In this document: positions 1-8,608 of the stretch, one piece after another
Position numbering within the stretch: the first letter of the stretch is position 1
Layout of the letters: the number at the start of each line of letters is the position of its first letter
Source: Bacillota bacterium
GTDB taxonomy: Bacteria > Bacillota > Clostridia > Lachnospirales > Lachnospiraceae
Assembly (NCBI GenBank): GCA_029226935.1
Contig: JAQXYZ010000080.1
Coordinates: forward strand, 1-64,000
Direction: 5' to 3'
Length of the DNA: 64,000 nucleotides
Notes under the pieces: model-generated
The model's input: the letters and a program-made list of their open reading frames with translations, nothing else
Database searches by the model: none
What the model was told of the DNA's origin: nothing
Position numbers and translations under genes: made by a program

Positions 1-38
1 TTGTCTTCCAGCTGGGATCTGGAATAGTCTTTCTCCAT
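1..38 (-). CDS. Start of an unknown protein (cut by window edge)
   Basis: Only the first twelve codons are inside the window, reading from position 38 toward 1 (MEKDYSRSQLED...). The start is supported by an AAGGAG ribosome site about 6 bases upstream (44-49, minus strand) and by a good promoter at 79-107. Nothing can be said about function from twelve residues. It runs in the same direction as the acyltransferase cassette that ends at 381 but has its own promoter. Confidence 0.5.
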   Translation of the reverse strand, partial: MEKDYSRSQLED

Positions 39-78
39 ACAGCTCCTTTCCAAGCCATATGAGAAGCTATCTACTTCC

Positions 79-107
79 ATTATATGATAAAAATATGATT
101 CGGGCAA
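79..107 (-). promoter_or_regulatory. Housekeeping-type promoter for the partial gene at 1-38
   Basis: On the minus strand TTGCCC (102-107) is followed by exactly 17 bases and a perfect TATAAT (79-84). Transcription should begin near 72, leaving a short leader before the start codon at 38. Confidence 0.6.
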
Positions 108-310
108 CAAATGGTTTCTTTTTTTACGGTTTATTGAGTAAAACAAAGAACATGAAATAGAGTAAAAAGCAAAAACAAAAATAAAAATAAAAATGATTTA
201 ACTGGTAATTGTCCGAAACGGACGATAAATGTTGTTTCGTTGTGTTAAAGAATAACAATAGACAGCGAAGATAGATAGCCTTCTCATAATCCATTGCCCG
301 AAGTACGTTT

Positions 311-339
311 ATCGTAGCAGATGAAAACCGGGTTTGCAA
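311..339 (-). promoter_or_regulatory. Promoter-like sequence in a 340-bp gene-free stretch
   Basis: The interval 39-380 holds no convincing gene. On the minus strand TTGCAA (334-339), 17 bases and TACGAT (311-316) form a plausible sigma-A promoter. Its transcript would run through A/T-rich sequence toward the gene at 38, so it could make a long leader or a small RNA. An open frame at 124-339 begins inside this promoter and has no ribosome site, so it is not called. Confidence 0.3.
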
Positions 340-380
340 CAGTTATTTTTCTGCTTCGAACTTATTGTATGATATACAAA

Positions 381-1490
381 TTATCTTAGGGCAGTGCTGT
401 TGTTCAGTACCAGCGTGGAATACAGGAACAGGACGTCCTGGTCCGTAAACCTGACAAACTGACCGATGGCACTGCTTTGCATATAGCGGATGTCAATGAG
501 GGTGATTTTGGAATAGCCTGATGCTAGCAGTGGCGCAAGGCTGCTGGCAAAGGAATCGCGGAAGATAACCAGTTCTTTTTGGGTAGCGGCATCTGGATTT
601 TCTATGGTTATCAGTGCTTCTGAGCCTGACAAGAACATTTCATAGGGATCTTTTCCATATGCTTTGTCCATGTCATAGAGGAATTTTTTCTCTGGTTTCC
701 CGGAACTATAGCTGGTGACAATATACTGATTCATAGATGGGCTGGTAAGATAGGAGAGCGGTTCACCGGAAAGGGGGAGCGCAGAATGCCCATAATACAC
801 CCCATAAAAAGGCTTAGAAAGAGTGTTGACACTCGTGTCACTTATGCTGTCTGCAGGAGTAGACATTGCTGTCATCAGCACAGAGGCGATATCAGGAAGG
901 GCTTCCTGCTTCCAGTGCGTGTCAGTTCGATAATAATCTTCAATGGAAAGGAAAGGGCGCAGATCAACGAATTCCATATAAGGAGTCTGCTCTGTCATGA
1001 AATGAAAGAGGCTGTCATAGTCCATGGAAGGGTAGCCACCGGAAGCTGCCAGAAAATAATTTTTGTCAGGAATGATGGAAAAATAAAGACTGGTGTCAGT
1101 TTCTTTCAAATAGGTTTCATAGAGGAAAGAAAATTTGTCTGCTGCATTTTGCAGCATTTCTTCTTTTAGAGGATATTCAAGCTCACAGGCATAGCCGTCT
1201 GTCAGATAGATGCCGTTACAGTCGGATTGACCAAATACATAGAAGGTAGAAACTGCTTTTAAGGTACGGAAAGAATCTCTGAATGGAAACTGATCCAGGC
1301 TGTAGGCTTCAAAATCCTTCATCCACTGACCGGAGATAAGGCGGTTAGCTGAGGTCTCGGGAAACTGTGCCAGTTTACGGCGTTCACTGTCAGAATAGGG
1401 GGCTGCCTTTTTGGTCAGGCATAGCAGAGACATGGTCAGAAAAAATAATGCTATTGTACAGATGACAACCATATTTTTGTGCTGCTTCAT
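381..1490 (-). CDS. DHHW-family membrane-anchored protein (AlgJ/AlgX-like)
   Basis: 369 residues. One N-terminal membrane segment (about residues 7-25) leaves the rest outside the cell. A D-T-H-W motif at residues 190-193 (context YYRTDTHWKQ) is the hallmark of DHHW/AlgX-type SGNH-like acetyltransferase partners. Such proteins usually work with an MBOAT protein: the MBOAT moves acetyl groups across the membrane and the DHHW protein transfers them to an exported polysaccharide. The MBOAT gene lies 21 bases upstream in the same direction, which fits. The target polymer is not known. Last gene of a three-gene minus-strand unit. Confidence 0.82.
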   Translation of the reverse strand: MKQHKNMVVICTIALFFLTMSLLCLTKKAAPYSDSERRKLAQFPETSANRLISGQWMKDFEAYSLDQFPFRDSFRTLKAVSTFYVFGQSDCNGIYLTDGYACELEYPLKEEMLQNAADKFSFLYETYLKETDTSLYFSIIPDKNYFLAASGGYPSMDYDSLFHFMTEQTPYMEFVDLRPFLSIEDYYRTDTHWKQEALPDIASVLMTAMSTPADSISDTSVNTLSKPFYGVYYGHSALPLSGEPLSYLTSPSMNQYIVTSYSSGKPEKKFLYDMDKAYGKDPYEMFLSGSEALITIENPDAATQKELVIFRDSFASSLAPLLASGYSKITLIDIRYMQSSAIGQFVRFTDQDVLFLYSTLVLNNSTALR

Positions 1491-1511
1491 AAATAAACTC
1501 CTTTCAGAAGC

Positions 1512-2921
1512 TTAAAACCTGAAATACAGGAAAGGGTTAAAAGAACCGTCCACCAGATAAGCAGTGACTGTAAGCATCAACAGAAGAAGCAGGAGAGGTT
1601 CCGCAATTTGGATAAGCACAGCACCTGATTTCAGCATTGAAAAACGTTTAGCCAATTTTGGAAAAAAGGGAGTGGATGCCAGAATGGAAATGGCTAAAGT
1701 CACACCGTAACTTTTCAAATAATAGAGAAATTCCCCGGATAGCAGGGGATAGCCCTTCAGACCGAACATGGAGGTTAAGTAATTGAAGGCTTCCTTCAGC
1801 CCATCAGCGTTAAAGATTACAAATCCTAAAATCACAAGGAGCATCACATAAACGTGGCTTATGATTCGGGACTTTTCCAAAAGGCGGTGCAGTCCCAGCT
1901 TCTCAATCACCAGCAAAAGTCCATAGAGCAGTCCCCACAGGACAAAGGTCCAGGAAGCACCATGCCATAGTCCGGTGGCAAGCCATACAATGAAAATATT
2001 GAGAAGCCATCTGACTTTACCGACTCTGTTTCCGCCAAGAGGGATATAAAGATAATCCCGAAACCAGCTTCCAAGGGTCATATGCCATTTACGCCAGAAC
2101 TGGGTAATGCTGGTGGAAGTGTAGGGATAATTAAAGTTTTCGGGAAAATCAAAGCCCAGAAGCCGTCCCAGTCCAATTGCCATATCACTGTAGCCTGAAA
2201 AATCAAAGTAAATCTGCAGCGTAAAGGCAATCGCATAGAGCCAGAAAAAAAGGACAGACTTGTCATCAGAAACCTTGAAAATTTCACAAAGCTCCCCAAG
2301 AGAGTTTGCCAGTAACACCTTTTTGGAAAGACCAAATACAAAGCGGCGGATGCCGGAAGCGATACCATCTAAGGAAGAGGTTCTTAATGTAAGACTCTTT
2401 TCTATCTCGGCATAGCGGACAATGGGACCGGCAATGAGCTGTGGGAAGGATGCAATATAAGCAGCAAGGTCAATCAGATTTCTCTGTGCCCTGACCTTGC
2501 CGCGGTAGACATCGATGGTATAGCTAAGGAGCTGAAAGGTATAAAAGCTGATGCCAACCGGGAGAGCTATTTGAAGCAATGGGATATTAAGTCCGGTCAG
2601 TCTGTTAACATTGGAGATAAGAAAATCTGCATATTTAAAGTATCCCAACAAGCCAAGGCTTATACACAGGGACAGAATCAGAAAAAGCCTGTCCCATTTT
2701 TGACGATGAAAAATCTCAATCAGTATGCCGGAGAAATATGCCAGCAGGATATCCAGCACCATAAGGAGCAGGAACCGGGGTTCGCCAAAGGCGTAAAATA
2801 CGAGGCTTGCAAGAAGAAGAACCGTATTCTTCAATTTATGGGGTGCGAGAAAGTAGAGCAGCAACGCACCGGGAAGAAAATAGTACAAAAAGGGGATACT
2901 CGAAAACAGCAGAACAATCAC
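1512..2921 (-). CDS. MBOAT-family membrane O-acyltransferase (AlgI/DltB-like)
   Basis: 469 residues with about ten or more hydrophobic segments. MBOAT signatures are present: FWRKWHMTLGSWFRDYLYIP (histidine 280) and GLWHGASW with the invariant catalytic histidine at 320. AlgI-type proteins pass acetyl groups through the membrane for O-acetylation of cell-surface or secreted polymers. The start is a GTG at 2921, two bases after the stop of the preceding lipoprotein gene, which implies translational coupling. A DHHW partner follows. No dltA or dltC is nearby, so D-alanylation of teichoic acid is less likely than acetylation. Confidence 0.9.
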   Translation of the reverse strand: MIVLLFSSIPFLYYFLPGALLLYFLAPHKLKNTVLLLASLVFYAFGEPRFLLLMVLDILLAYFSGILIEIFHRQKWDRLFLILSLCISLGLLGYFKYADFLISNVNRLTGLNIPLLQIALPVGISFYTFQLLSYTIDVYRGKVRAQRNLIDLAAYIASFPQLIAGPIVRYAEIEKSLTLRTSSLDGIASGIRRFVFGLSKKVLLANSLGELCEIFKVSDDKSVLFFWLYAIAFTLQIYFDFSGYSDMAIGLGRLLGFDFPENFNYPYTSTSITQFWRKWHMTLGSWFRDYLYIPLGGNRVGKVRWLLNIFIVWLATGLWHGASWTFVLWGLLYGLLLVIEKLGLHRLLEKSRIISHVYVMLLVILGFVIFNADGLKEAFNYLTSMFGLKGYPLLSGEFLYYLKSYGVTLAISILASTPFFPKLAKRFSMLKSGAVLIQIAEPLLLLLLMLTVTAYLVDGSFNPFLYFRF

Positions 2922-2923
2922 CT

Positions 2924-3484
2924 CTATTCTTCTAAGCTGTCAGGGCACATCAGGAAAAATACGGTATTACCGGATACTTCTACCACCAGTTCATCCGCCT
3001 GAGTGCAGATATTCCAAGCAAGATCTGCATTGTCTTTCAGAAGGTTCTGAAAGGCTTCTGCGTCAGTTCCTTCTTCCAGCTTAAAAATATATCCTACAAA
3101 GGGAATGGTTCCAATCATGGGAGCAAAGGAAACGCCTTGCGTAAAACCACTGATTTCGGTGTTGCCGAATCCCGCCAGATATCCCGGTTCTATGGGCATG
3201 GTCGTGCCGGAAAAGAGAATGGCAGGATTCTGAATCAGAGTATCTGCAATAGCATCGGCATCCATATCGGGATCAGTTTCCATCAAAGTAAGGAATTCAT
3301 TTGCAAGGGTCTGTCCCAAGGTAGTGGCTTCAGGAAGGGGTGTGGCTGGTACCTCTTCAATTACCTGAGGAGAAGCCTCGGGAAGGGGTGTGTTCTCGGA
3401 AGGCGCCTCAGTGTTCTTGCGACCGCAGCCGGCAGATGCAACTACTAAGAATGACATCACTGTCAGTAAAATTATTTTTTTCAT
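2924..3484 (-). CDS. Small lipoprotein of unknown function, first gene of the acyltransferase unit
   Basis: 186 residues. A typical lipoprotein signal peptide ends in a V-A-S-A-G-C lipobox with Cys20 as the lipidated residue. A linker rich in Pro, Glu, Thr and Ala (about 25-52) follows, then a globular domain of about 130 residues that I do not recognise. It is coupled to the MBOAT gene, so it may be an exported accessory of the acetylation machinery; this rests on position only. It has its own promoter at 3556-3584. Confidence 0.75.
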   Translation of the reverse strand: MKKIILLTVMSFLVVASAGCGRKNTEAPSENTPLPEASPQVIEEVPATPLPEATTLGQTLANEFLTLMETDPDMDADAIADTLIQNPAILFSGTTMPIEPGYLAGFGNTEISGFTQGVSFAPMIGTIPFVGYIFKLEEGTDAEAFQNLLKDNADLAWNICTQADELVVEVSGNTVFFLMCPDSLEE

Positions 3485-3555
3485 AAATACCTCCTATTAT
3501 TGTATCTCACAATAGATTTTTCTTTTCAGTTTTCAGTATGGCTAAATGAAAGCTA

Positions 3556-3584
3556 ATTATAACAGGATTCAGGAGATGTTTCAA
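3556..3584 (-). promoter_or_regulatory. Promoter of the lipoprotein-MBOAT-DHHW unit
   Basis: On the minus strand TTGAAA (3579-3584), 17 bases, TATAAT (3556-3561). It lies back to back with the + strand promoter at 3593-3621, so the two -35 boxes are only 8 bases apart. Confidence 0.65.
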
Positions 3585-3592
3585 TTAACTCA

Positions 3593-3621
3593 TTGAAAAA
3601 ACACAAAAAGCCGATTACAAT
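3593..3621 (+). promoter_or_regulatory. Promoter for the gene at 3669
   Basis: TTGAAA (3593-3598), 17 bases, TACAAT (3616-3621). Divergent from the promoter of the lipoprotein operon. Confidence 0.6.
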
Positions 3622-3668
3622 AGAGAAAGTGATAAAACAAATGCATGGAAAAGAGGCATGGAGCAGGT

Positions 3669-3902
3669 ATGAGAACAATGGAATTTAAGATGGAGCGTCC
3701 CGGGTTATTGAAGGAAGGGGATGAAATTACGGTGACGGAAGGTGTCCTGCCCAGCAATTACTATTATACAATTGATCCGTCTCTTGCCATGTCAGGAAAT
3801 TTTCCTTTCAGGGAAAGGATGCTTGCAAGAAAGGGAAAAGTAGTAAGTGTCATTGAGAACGAGCGGGGATTCTATGTGACCGCGGAGTTTGAGGAACCCT
3901 GA
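3669..3902 (+). CDS. Conserved-looking small protein, function unknown
   Basis: 77 residues starting MRTMEFKMERPG. The ATG at 3669 is preferred because GGAG lies 5 bases upstream; an earlier in-frame ATG at 3645 lacks a ribosome site. It is acidic and soluble, probably a small beta-rich protein (alternating KVVSVIENERGFYVTAEFE at the C-terminus). No family recognised. It has its own promoter, and ridA follows 56 bases later. Confidence 0.65.
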   Translation: MRTMEFKMERPGLLKEGDEITVTEGVLPSNYYYTIDPSLAMSGNFPFRERMLARKGKVVSVIENERGFYVTAEFEEP

Positions 3903-3958
3903 TTCTTGTATCTAACATCGGAATGGGAAACTATTTAAAAAATGGAGGAATAAATTTT

Positions 3959-4336
3959 ATGTTAACTAAAGTATCAACAACAAAAGCACCGGCAGCCATT
4001 GGACCATATTCACAGGGCATCATCGCAAATGGATTTTTGTTTGCATCAGGTCAGATCCCGATTATTCCCGAGACGGGGGACATTGCAGAGGGAGATATTA
4101 CCGTTCAGGCACAGCAGGTAATGAAGAATATAGGAGAAATTTTAAAAGAAGCAGGAACAGACTTTGAAAGCGTAGTGAAGACCACCTGTTTTCTTGCCCA
4201 GATGTCTGATTTTTCAGCCTTCAATGGAGTTTATGAAAAGTATTTTACTGGTAAGCCGGCAAGGAGTTGTGTTGCGGTGAAGGAGCTTCCAAAGAATGTG
4301 CTTTGCGAGGTAGAAGTCATCGCGACAGTGAAATAA
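3959..4336 (+). CDS. ridA: RidA family enamine/imine deaminase
   Basis: 125 residues, the full length of the YjgF/YER057c/UK114 family. Family features visible are PAAIGPYSQG at the N-terminus, GFLFASGQIP, and the C-terminal KPARSC with the conserved arginine that binds the substrate carboxylate. RidA hydrolyses reactive 2-aminoacrylate and related enamines made by PLP enzymes to ketoacids and ammonia. The ATG at 3959 follows GGAGG by 10 bases; an upstream in-frame ATG at 3923 lacks such a site. aroK begins 2 bases after the stop, so the two are probably co-transcribed. Confidence 0.93.
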   Translation: MLTKVSTTKAPAAIGPYSQGIIANGFLFASGQIPIIPETGDIAEGDITVQAQQVMKNIGEILKEAGTDFESVVKTTCFLAQMSDFSAFNGVYEKYFTGKPARSCVAVKELPKNVLCEVEVIATVK

Positions 4337-4337
4337 G

Positions 4338-4841
4338 ATGAAGAATATAGTATTGATTGGAATGCCGGGCTCCGGAAAGAGCACGGTTGGCGTAGTGTTG
4401 GCGAAAAAGCTGGGATTTCGTTTTTTGGATTCAGATCTGGTTATTCAGGAAAAGTGCGGCAAACTGCTTTACCAGCTCATAGAGGAGAGGGGCGAAACAG
4501 GCTTCCTTCAGCTGGAAAATGAAATTAACGCAGGGCTTTGGGCGGAGGATGCGGTAATTGCCACAGGTGGCAGCGCCGTTTATGGAAAGGAAGCTATGGC
4601 TCATTTGAAAGAAATCGGGCAAATAGTTTATTTAAGTCTGCCCTATGAGGAGCTTAGGGAACGGCTTGGAGACCTCCACGAGCGCGGTGTGGTGCTCAAA
4701 AAAGGATATACCCTAAAGGATTTATATGAGGAAAGAGTCCCCTTGTATGAAAAATATGCAGATATTGTAATTCATTGCAGCGGCAGGGATATTCGGAATG
4801 TGGTGGAAGAAATCGCAGAAAGAGTTGACCGGTCGGAATAA
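4338..4841 (+). CDS. aroK: Shikimate kinase
   Basis: 167 residues. Walker A loop GMPGSGKST near residues 8-16, the shikimate-binding DSD region (RFLDSDLVIQ), an E-x-G-E-x-x-F-x-x-x-E block and the ATGGSAV motif are all present. It phosphorylates shikimate to shikimate-3-phosphate in the chorismate pathway in the cytoplasm. It follows ridA by 2 bases. No other aro genes are in the window. Confidence 0.92.
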   Translation: MKNIVLIGMPGSGKSTVGVVLAKKLGFRFLDSDLVIQEKCGKLLYQLIEERGETGFLQLENEINAGLWAEDAVIATGGSAVYGKEAMAHLKEIGQIVYLSLPYEELRERLGDLHERGVVLKKGYTLKDLYEERVPLYEKYADIVIHCSGRDIRNVVEEIAERVDRSE

Positions 4842-4862
4842 GGACCGGGATGGTTGGTAAAA

Positions 4863-5759
4863 ATGAAAAAAATATCTTTAAAAAGCAGTATTTTATTATT
4901 CCTTGCTGCCTCTATATGGGGTGTGGCTTTTGTGGCGCAGAGCGTGGGAATGGATTATATGGGTCCCTTTTCGTTTATGGGAGCAAGATCGTTGATGGGC
5001 TTTGTGGTATTGTTGCCTATGGTCTATTTCCGCAGAAAACGTGATCGGGAAAAGAATGTAAAGAGAGCAGGGCTGAAAATTACACTGATAGGGGGATTTT
5101 GCTGTGGGCTGGCATTATGTGCTGCTTCCTTATTCCAACAGTTTGGTATCCTGTATACCACAGTGGGAAAAGCAGGCTTTATCACCACACTCTATATCAT
5201 TATTGTTCCTATTATGGGGATCTTTCTGGGAAAGAGAGTATCGGGAAAGGTATGGGCAGGTGCCCTGATTGCAGCCTTTGGAATGTATCTTCTGTGTATG
5301 AGCGAGCGTCTTGCGCTGGGCAGAGGAGATACTTTGGTTTTTATATGCGCGGTTTTGTTTTCCGTGCATATTCTGGTAATTGATTATTTTTCCCCTAAGG
5401 CAGATGGTGTGGAGCTTTCCTGCATCCAGTTCCTTACTGCCGGAGTAATCAGCAGTGTGATTGCCCTGATTGTGGAAAAACCGGAACTAAGTAATTTTAT
5501 TGATGGAATCATTCCTCTGGCTTATGCAGGAATTATGTCCAGCGGTGTGGCATATACCCTGCAGATTGTGGGACAGAAGGATATGGATCCGACCATTGCC
5601 TCATTGATTCTCTCCATGGAATCTGTGGTTTCCATGCTGGCAGGATGGGTCATTTTAGGACAGGCATTAAGCGGCAGAGAGCTGATGGGCTGTGCATTGG
5701 TGTTTGGAGCAGTGATTTTGGTACAACTACCGGATAGGAAAGGAGCAGAGCATGTTTAA
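4863..5759 (+). CDS. EamA/DMT-family transporter
   Basis: 298 residues from ATG 4863, with about ten transmembrane segments as two EamA repeats, the usual layout of drug/metabolite exporters of the RhaT/YdcZ superfamily. The substrate cannot be read from the sequence. A TTG at 4854 would add three residues and cannot be excluded. The last 8 bases overlap the start of the GH31 gene, so the two are translationally coupled. Confidence 0.85.
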   Translation: MKKISLKSSILLFLAASIWGVAFVAQSVGMDYMGPFSFMGARSLMGFVVLLPMVYFRRKRDREKNVKRAGLKITLIGGFCCGLALCAASLFQQFGILYTTVGKAGFITTLYIIIVPIMGIFLGKRVSGKVWAGALIAAFGMYLLCMSERLALGRGDTLVFICAVLFSVHILVIDYFSPKADGVELSCIQFLTAGVISSVIALIVEKPELSNFIDGIIPLAYAGIMSSGVAYTLQIVGQKDMDPTIASLILSMESVVSMLAGWVILGQALSGRELMGCALVFGAVILVQLPDRKGAEHV

Positions 5760-8058
5760 AAAATTACAGGAATATCGCGTAGAAGGACAAAAAGTGTACT
5801 TCCGTTATGAAGAAGGCAGTGAGGCTTTTAAGCCTTGCGTGGAGGTAATCTCCGACAATATCTTTAATGTATTTATTGACTATACAGGTTCAGGACACCG
5901 TACCAGAGCCATTGAGGGAGAACTGGGAAAAAGACTGAATGACGGGCATAATGAGGAAAACGGCAAACTGGAAAGCGTGTCATGGGATGAAGCGGGCGTG
6001 GTTATCAGAACCAGCCAGTTGACTGCAATAGTCGGTGATGATTTTAAAATCGATTTTTATGGCAGTAATGGAGAACCATTAAGCCTTGCATACAGAGGCG
6101 GAAGGAGAAGAAACGGACAGATTAATGAAGCTGCCCTTGAACTGCTCGCCAAAGAGGGACATGCGGTGGCAGGAAAATCTACAGAGGACTATGCACTGCA
6201 GGAGCTTCGTGCGTTGGAGCCTTCCGACTGCATTTACGGTCTGGGAGATAAGACCGGAGTGTTGAACAAGAGGTACTATGAGTATGAAATGTGGAACTCG
6301 GATTTCCCGGAACCTCATGAGGACAATTTTAAATCGCTGTATAAAAGCATCCCCTTTATGCTGGTATTAAAGAAGAAAGGGGCTTATGGCATTTTCTTTG
6401 ACAATCATAACAGAACGTATTTTGATTTGGGAAAGGAATGCGACGATTATTACCTGTTTGGAGCTGATACAGGAAATCTGGATTACTATTTTATTGGCGG
6501 GGCAGGTCTTAAAGATGTGGTGAGCAACTATACATGGCTGACCGGACGTGCACCCATGCAGCAGCTTTGGACATTGGGCTTTCATCAGTCCAGATGGGGC
6601 TATGAATCGGAAAGGGAAATCAGAGGTATTGCGGAGGGAATGAAAAAGCACAATCTGCCATGCGACTGTATTCACTTTGATATTGATTATATGGATCATT
6701 ATAAAGTCTTTACATGGAATCAGGAAACCTATGAGGATGGTGCAAAGGTGATCTCCGATTTTAAGGACATGGGCATCAAGGCGGTTGCCATTATCGATCC
6801 CGGTGTTAAGGTGGAAAAGGACTATTACGTTTATGAGGAAGGCATGCAAGGTGGATATTTTGCAAAGACGCCTGAGGGCGAGGTCTATGTCAATGAAGTA
6901 TGGCCCGGAGATGCAGTGTACCCGGATTTTGGCAATCCTGATGCAAGGAAATGGTGGGGAGAAAAGCAGAAATTTCTTATTGACATGGGTGTTTCCGGTG
7001 TTTGGAATGACATGAATGAGCCTGCAAGCTTTAGAGGCCCCCTGCCGGATGATGTAGTGTTTACAGATGAGGACAGACCGGCGCCTCACAGTGAAATGCA
7101 CAATATTTATGGCCATAATATGGCAAAGGCAACTTATGAAGGATGGAAGAAGCTTTCCGGCAAGCGACCCTTTGTGATTACAAGAGCCTGCTATAGTGGT
7201 TCACAAAAGTATACAACTGCATGGACCGGAGACAATCACAGTATCTGGACACACCTTCGAATGGCAATTCCCCAAATGTGCAATCTGGGACTTTCGGGAA
7301 TGAGTTTTGTGGGCACTGATGTGGGCGGTTTTGGAAGTGACTGCACACCGGAACTGTTTGCAAGGTGGATTCAGGTGGGATGCTTCTCACCGCTGTTCCG
7401 TGACCACTGTGCAAAAGGATGCCGGACACAGGAACCTTGGCAGTTTGGAAAGGAAGTTCTTGATATCAGCAGAAAATATATCAATCTACGCTATGAACTG
7501 CTTCCTTATTTCTATGATCTGATGCATGAAAGCGAGGTAACAGGACTGCCAATTATAAGACCTTTGGTTTTGGAGTATGAAAATGACGAGAATGTAAAGA
7601 ATCGAAATGATGAGTTTATGTTGGGAGACAGACTTTTGGTGGCACCTGTGGTAGAGCAGGGCGCAAGGGAGAAGCTGGTATATCTGCCAGAAGGGGAATG
7701 GTATGATTATTGGACCGGTGAGAAAATAGAGGGAGAGAAATTTTTTGTGAGAAAAGCGCCTCTTGATGTATGTCCCATTTATGTAAAGGCAGGAGCGGTC
7801 ATTCCCAAATATCCTCTGCGGATGCATGTGGGAGAGGATAAAGATGACCTGCTGATCTTAGAGGCTTACCCCGGCAGCGGAACTTATACACACTATCAGG
7901 ACAATGGGGAAGATTTTGGCTATTGGCAGGGCGAATACAATGAATATCGGATATCCAATGAGGATGGCAGAACTGAAATAGAAGCACTGCATGAGGGCTA
8001 TCGTCCTTATGGCAATGTTGAGATAAGAGCCGGACAGAGAATCTGGTCTGCAAGATAA
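5752..8058 (+). CDS. GH31 alpha-glucosidase / alpha-xylosidase family enzyme
   Basis: 768 residues. The catalytic nucleophile Asp420 sits in WNDMNEP and the acid/base Asp494 in WTGDNHS, both classic GH31 positions. The order is an N-terminal beta-sandwich, a (beta/alpha)8 barrel (about 240-600) and C-terminal beta domains. No signal peptide is visible, so it should act on imported oligosaccharides in the cytoplasm, most likely releasing glucose from alpha-glucosides. Substrate preference cannot be settled by eye. Its start overlaps the preceding EamA gene by 8 bases. Confidence 0.9.
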   Translation: MFKKLQEYRVEGQKVYFRYEEGSEAFKPCVEVISDNIFNVFIDYTGSGHRTRAIEGELGKRLNDGHNEENGKLESVSWDEAGVVIRTSQLTAIVGDDFKIDFYGSNGEPLSLAYRGGRRRNGQINEAALELLAKEGHAVAGKSTEDYALQELRALEPSDCIYGLGDKTGVLNKRYYEYEMWNSDFPEPHEDNFKSLYKSIPFMLVLKKKGAYGIFFDNHNRTYFDLGKECDDYYLFGADTGNLDYYFIGGAGLKDVVSNYTWLTGRAPMQQLWTLGFHQSRWGYESEREIRGIAEGMKKHNLPCDCIHFDIDYMDHYKVFTWNQETYEDGAKVISDFKDMGIKAVAIIDPGVKVEKDYYVYEEGMQGGYFAKTPEGEVYVNEVWPGDAVYPDFGNPDARKWWGEKQKFLIDMGVSGVWNDMNEPASFRGPLPDDVVFTDEDRPAPHSEMHNIYGHNMAKATYEGWKKLSGKRPFVITRACYSGSQKYTTAWTGDNHSIWTHLRMAIPQMCNLGLSGMSFVGTDVGGFGSDCTPELFARWIQVGCFSPLFRDHCAKGCRTQEPWQFGKEVLDISRKYINLRYELLPYFYDLMHESEVTGLPIIRPLVLEYENDENVKNRNDEFMLGDRLLVAPVVEQGAREKLVYLPEGEWYDYWTGEKIEGEKFFVRKAPLDVCPIYVKAGAVIPKYPLRMHVGEDKDDLLILEAYPGSGTYTHYQDNGEDFGYWQGEYNEYRISNEDGRTEIEALHEGYRPYGNVEIRAGQRIWSAR

Positions 8059-8103
8059 GCAAGGTATCAAGCCGGAAAGGCACACTCTACGTCAGGCAAT
8101 ATC

Positions 8104-8132
8104 GAATAAAAATAAAAAAAGCACACATAATA
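8104..8132 (+). promoter_or_regulatory. Forespore-type (SigG/SigF) promoter upstream of spoVAE
   Basis: GAATA (8104-8108), 17 bases, CATAATA (8126-8132). This matches the SigG consensus (GHATR, 17-18 bases, CATNHTA) at every defined position and does not resemble a sigma-A promoter. It lies 46 bases before the start of a SpoVAE-type gene, which is expected to be expressed in the forespore. Confidence 0.65.
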
Positions 8133-8178
8133 ATCCATGAAAACAATCTGGCAGCAAACTGCCGTAAAGGAGGTTATC

Positions 8179-8535
8179 ATGGATTATTTTAATGCGTTCT
8201 GGGTGGGTGGAGTCATCTGCGCGCTGGTTCAGATCTTAATGGAAAAAACCAAGATGATGCCCGGAAGGATCATGGTTTTATTGGTGTGCTTGGGAGCCGT
8301 TATCAGTGTGTTCGGCTGGTATCAGCCTTTTGTAGAGTTTGCCGGCGCAGGTGCATCTGTGCCTCTTTTGGGATTCGGAAATGTACTTATGAAGGGTGTC
8401 AAGGAGGCAGTGGATCAGGAAGGATTTATGGGACTGTTTACGGGAGGCTTTAAGGCCGGTGCAGTGGGAACAAGCGCCGCGCTGATTTTTGGGTATCTGG
8501 CAAGCCTTATTTTCAATCCAAAGATGAAGAAATGA
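8179..8535 (+). CDS. spoVAE: Stage V sporulation protein AE (SpoVAC/SpoVAE family)
   Basis: 118 residues with three to four membrane segments, the size and pattern of SpoVAE(b). SpoVA proteins form the forespore inner-membrane channel for dipicolinic acid during sporulation and germination. The start is the ATG at 8179, 7 bases after AAAGGAGG; an in-frame ATG at 8137 has no ribosome site. No spoVAC or spoVAD is adjacent, so this copy is separated from the usual spoVA operon. The forespore-type promoter at 8104-8132 supports the call. Confidence 0.82.
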   Translation: MDYFNAFWVGGVICALVQILMEKTKMMPGRIMVLLVCLGAVISVFGWYQPFVEFAGAGASVPLLGFGNVLMKGVKEAVDQEGFMGLFTGGFKAGAVGTSAALIFGYLASLIFNPKMKK

Positions 8536-8608
8536 AGTACATGACAGATGGAGAAGAATGCGGTATACTTGCTTTGGAATATTGTGATAAGCAGAGAATA
8601 AGGATTTC

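Noticed and set aside
124..339. 71-codon minus-strand frame near the left end
   Set aside because: It starts inside a promoter-like element, lacks a ribosome site and is dominated by Phe, Tyr and Leu from A/T-rich sequence.
6367..7116. 249-codon minus-strand frame opposite the GH31 gene
   Set aside because: Shadow of the GH31 coding sequence; composition does not resemble a real protein and no ribosome site was seen.
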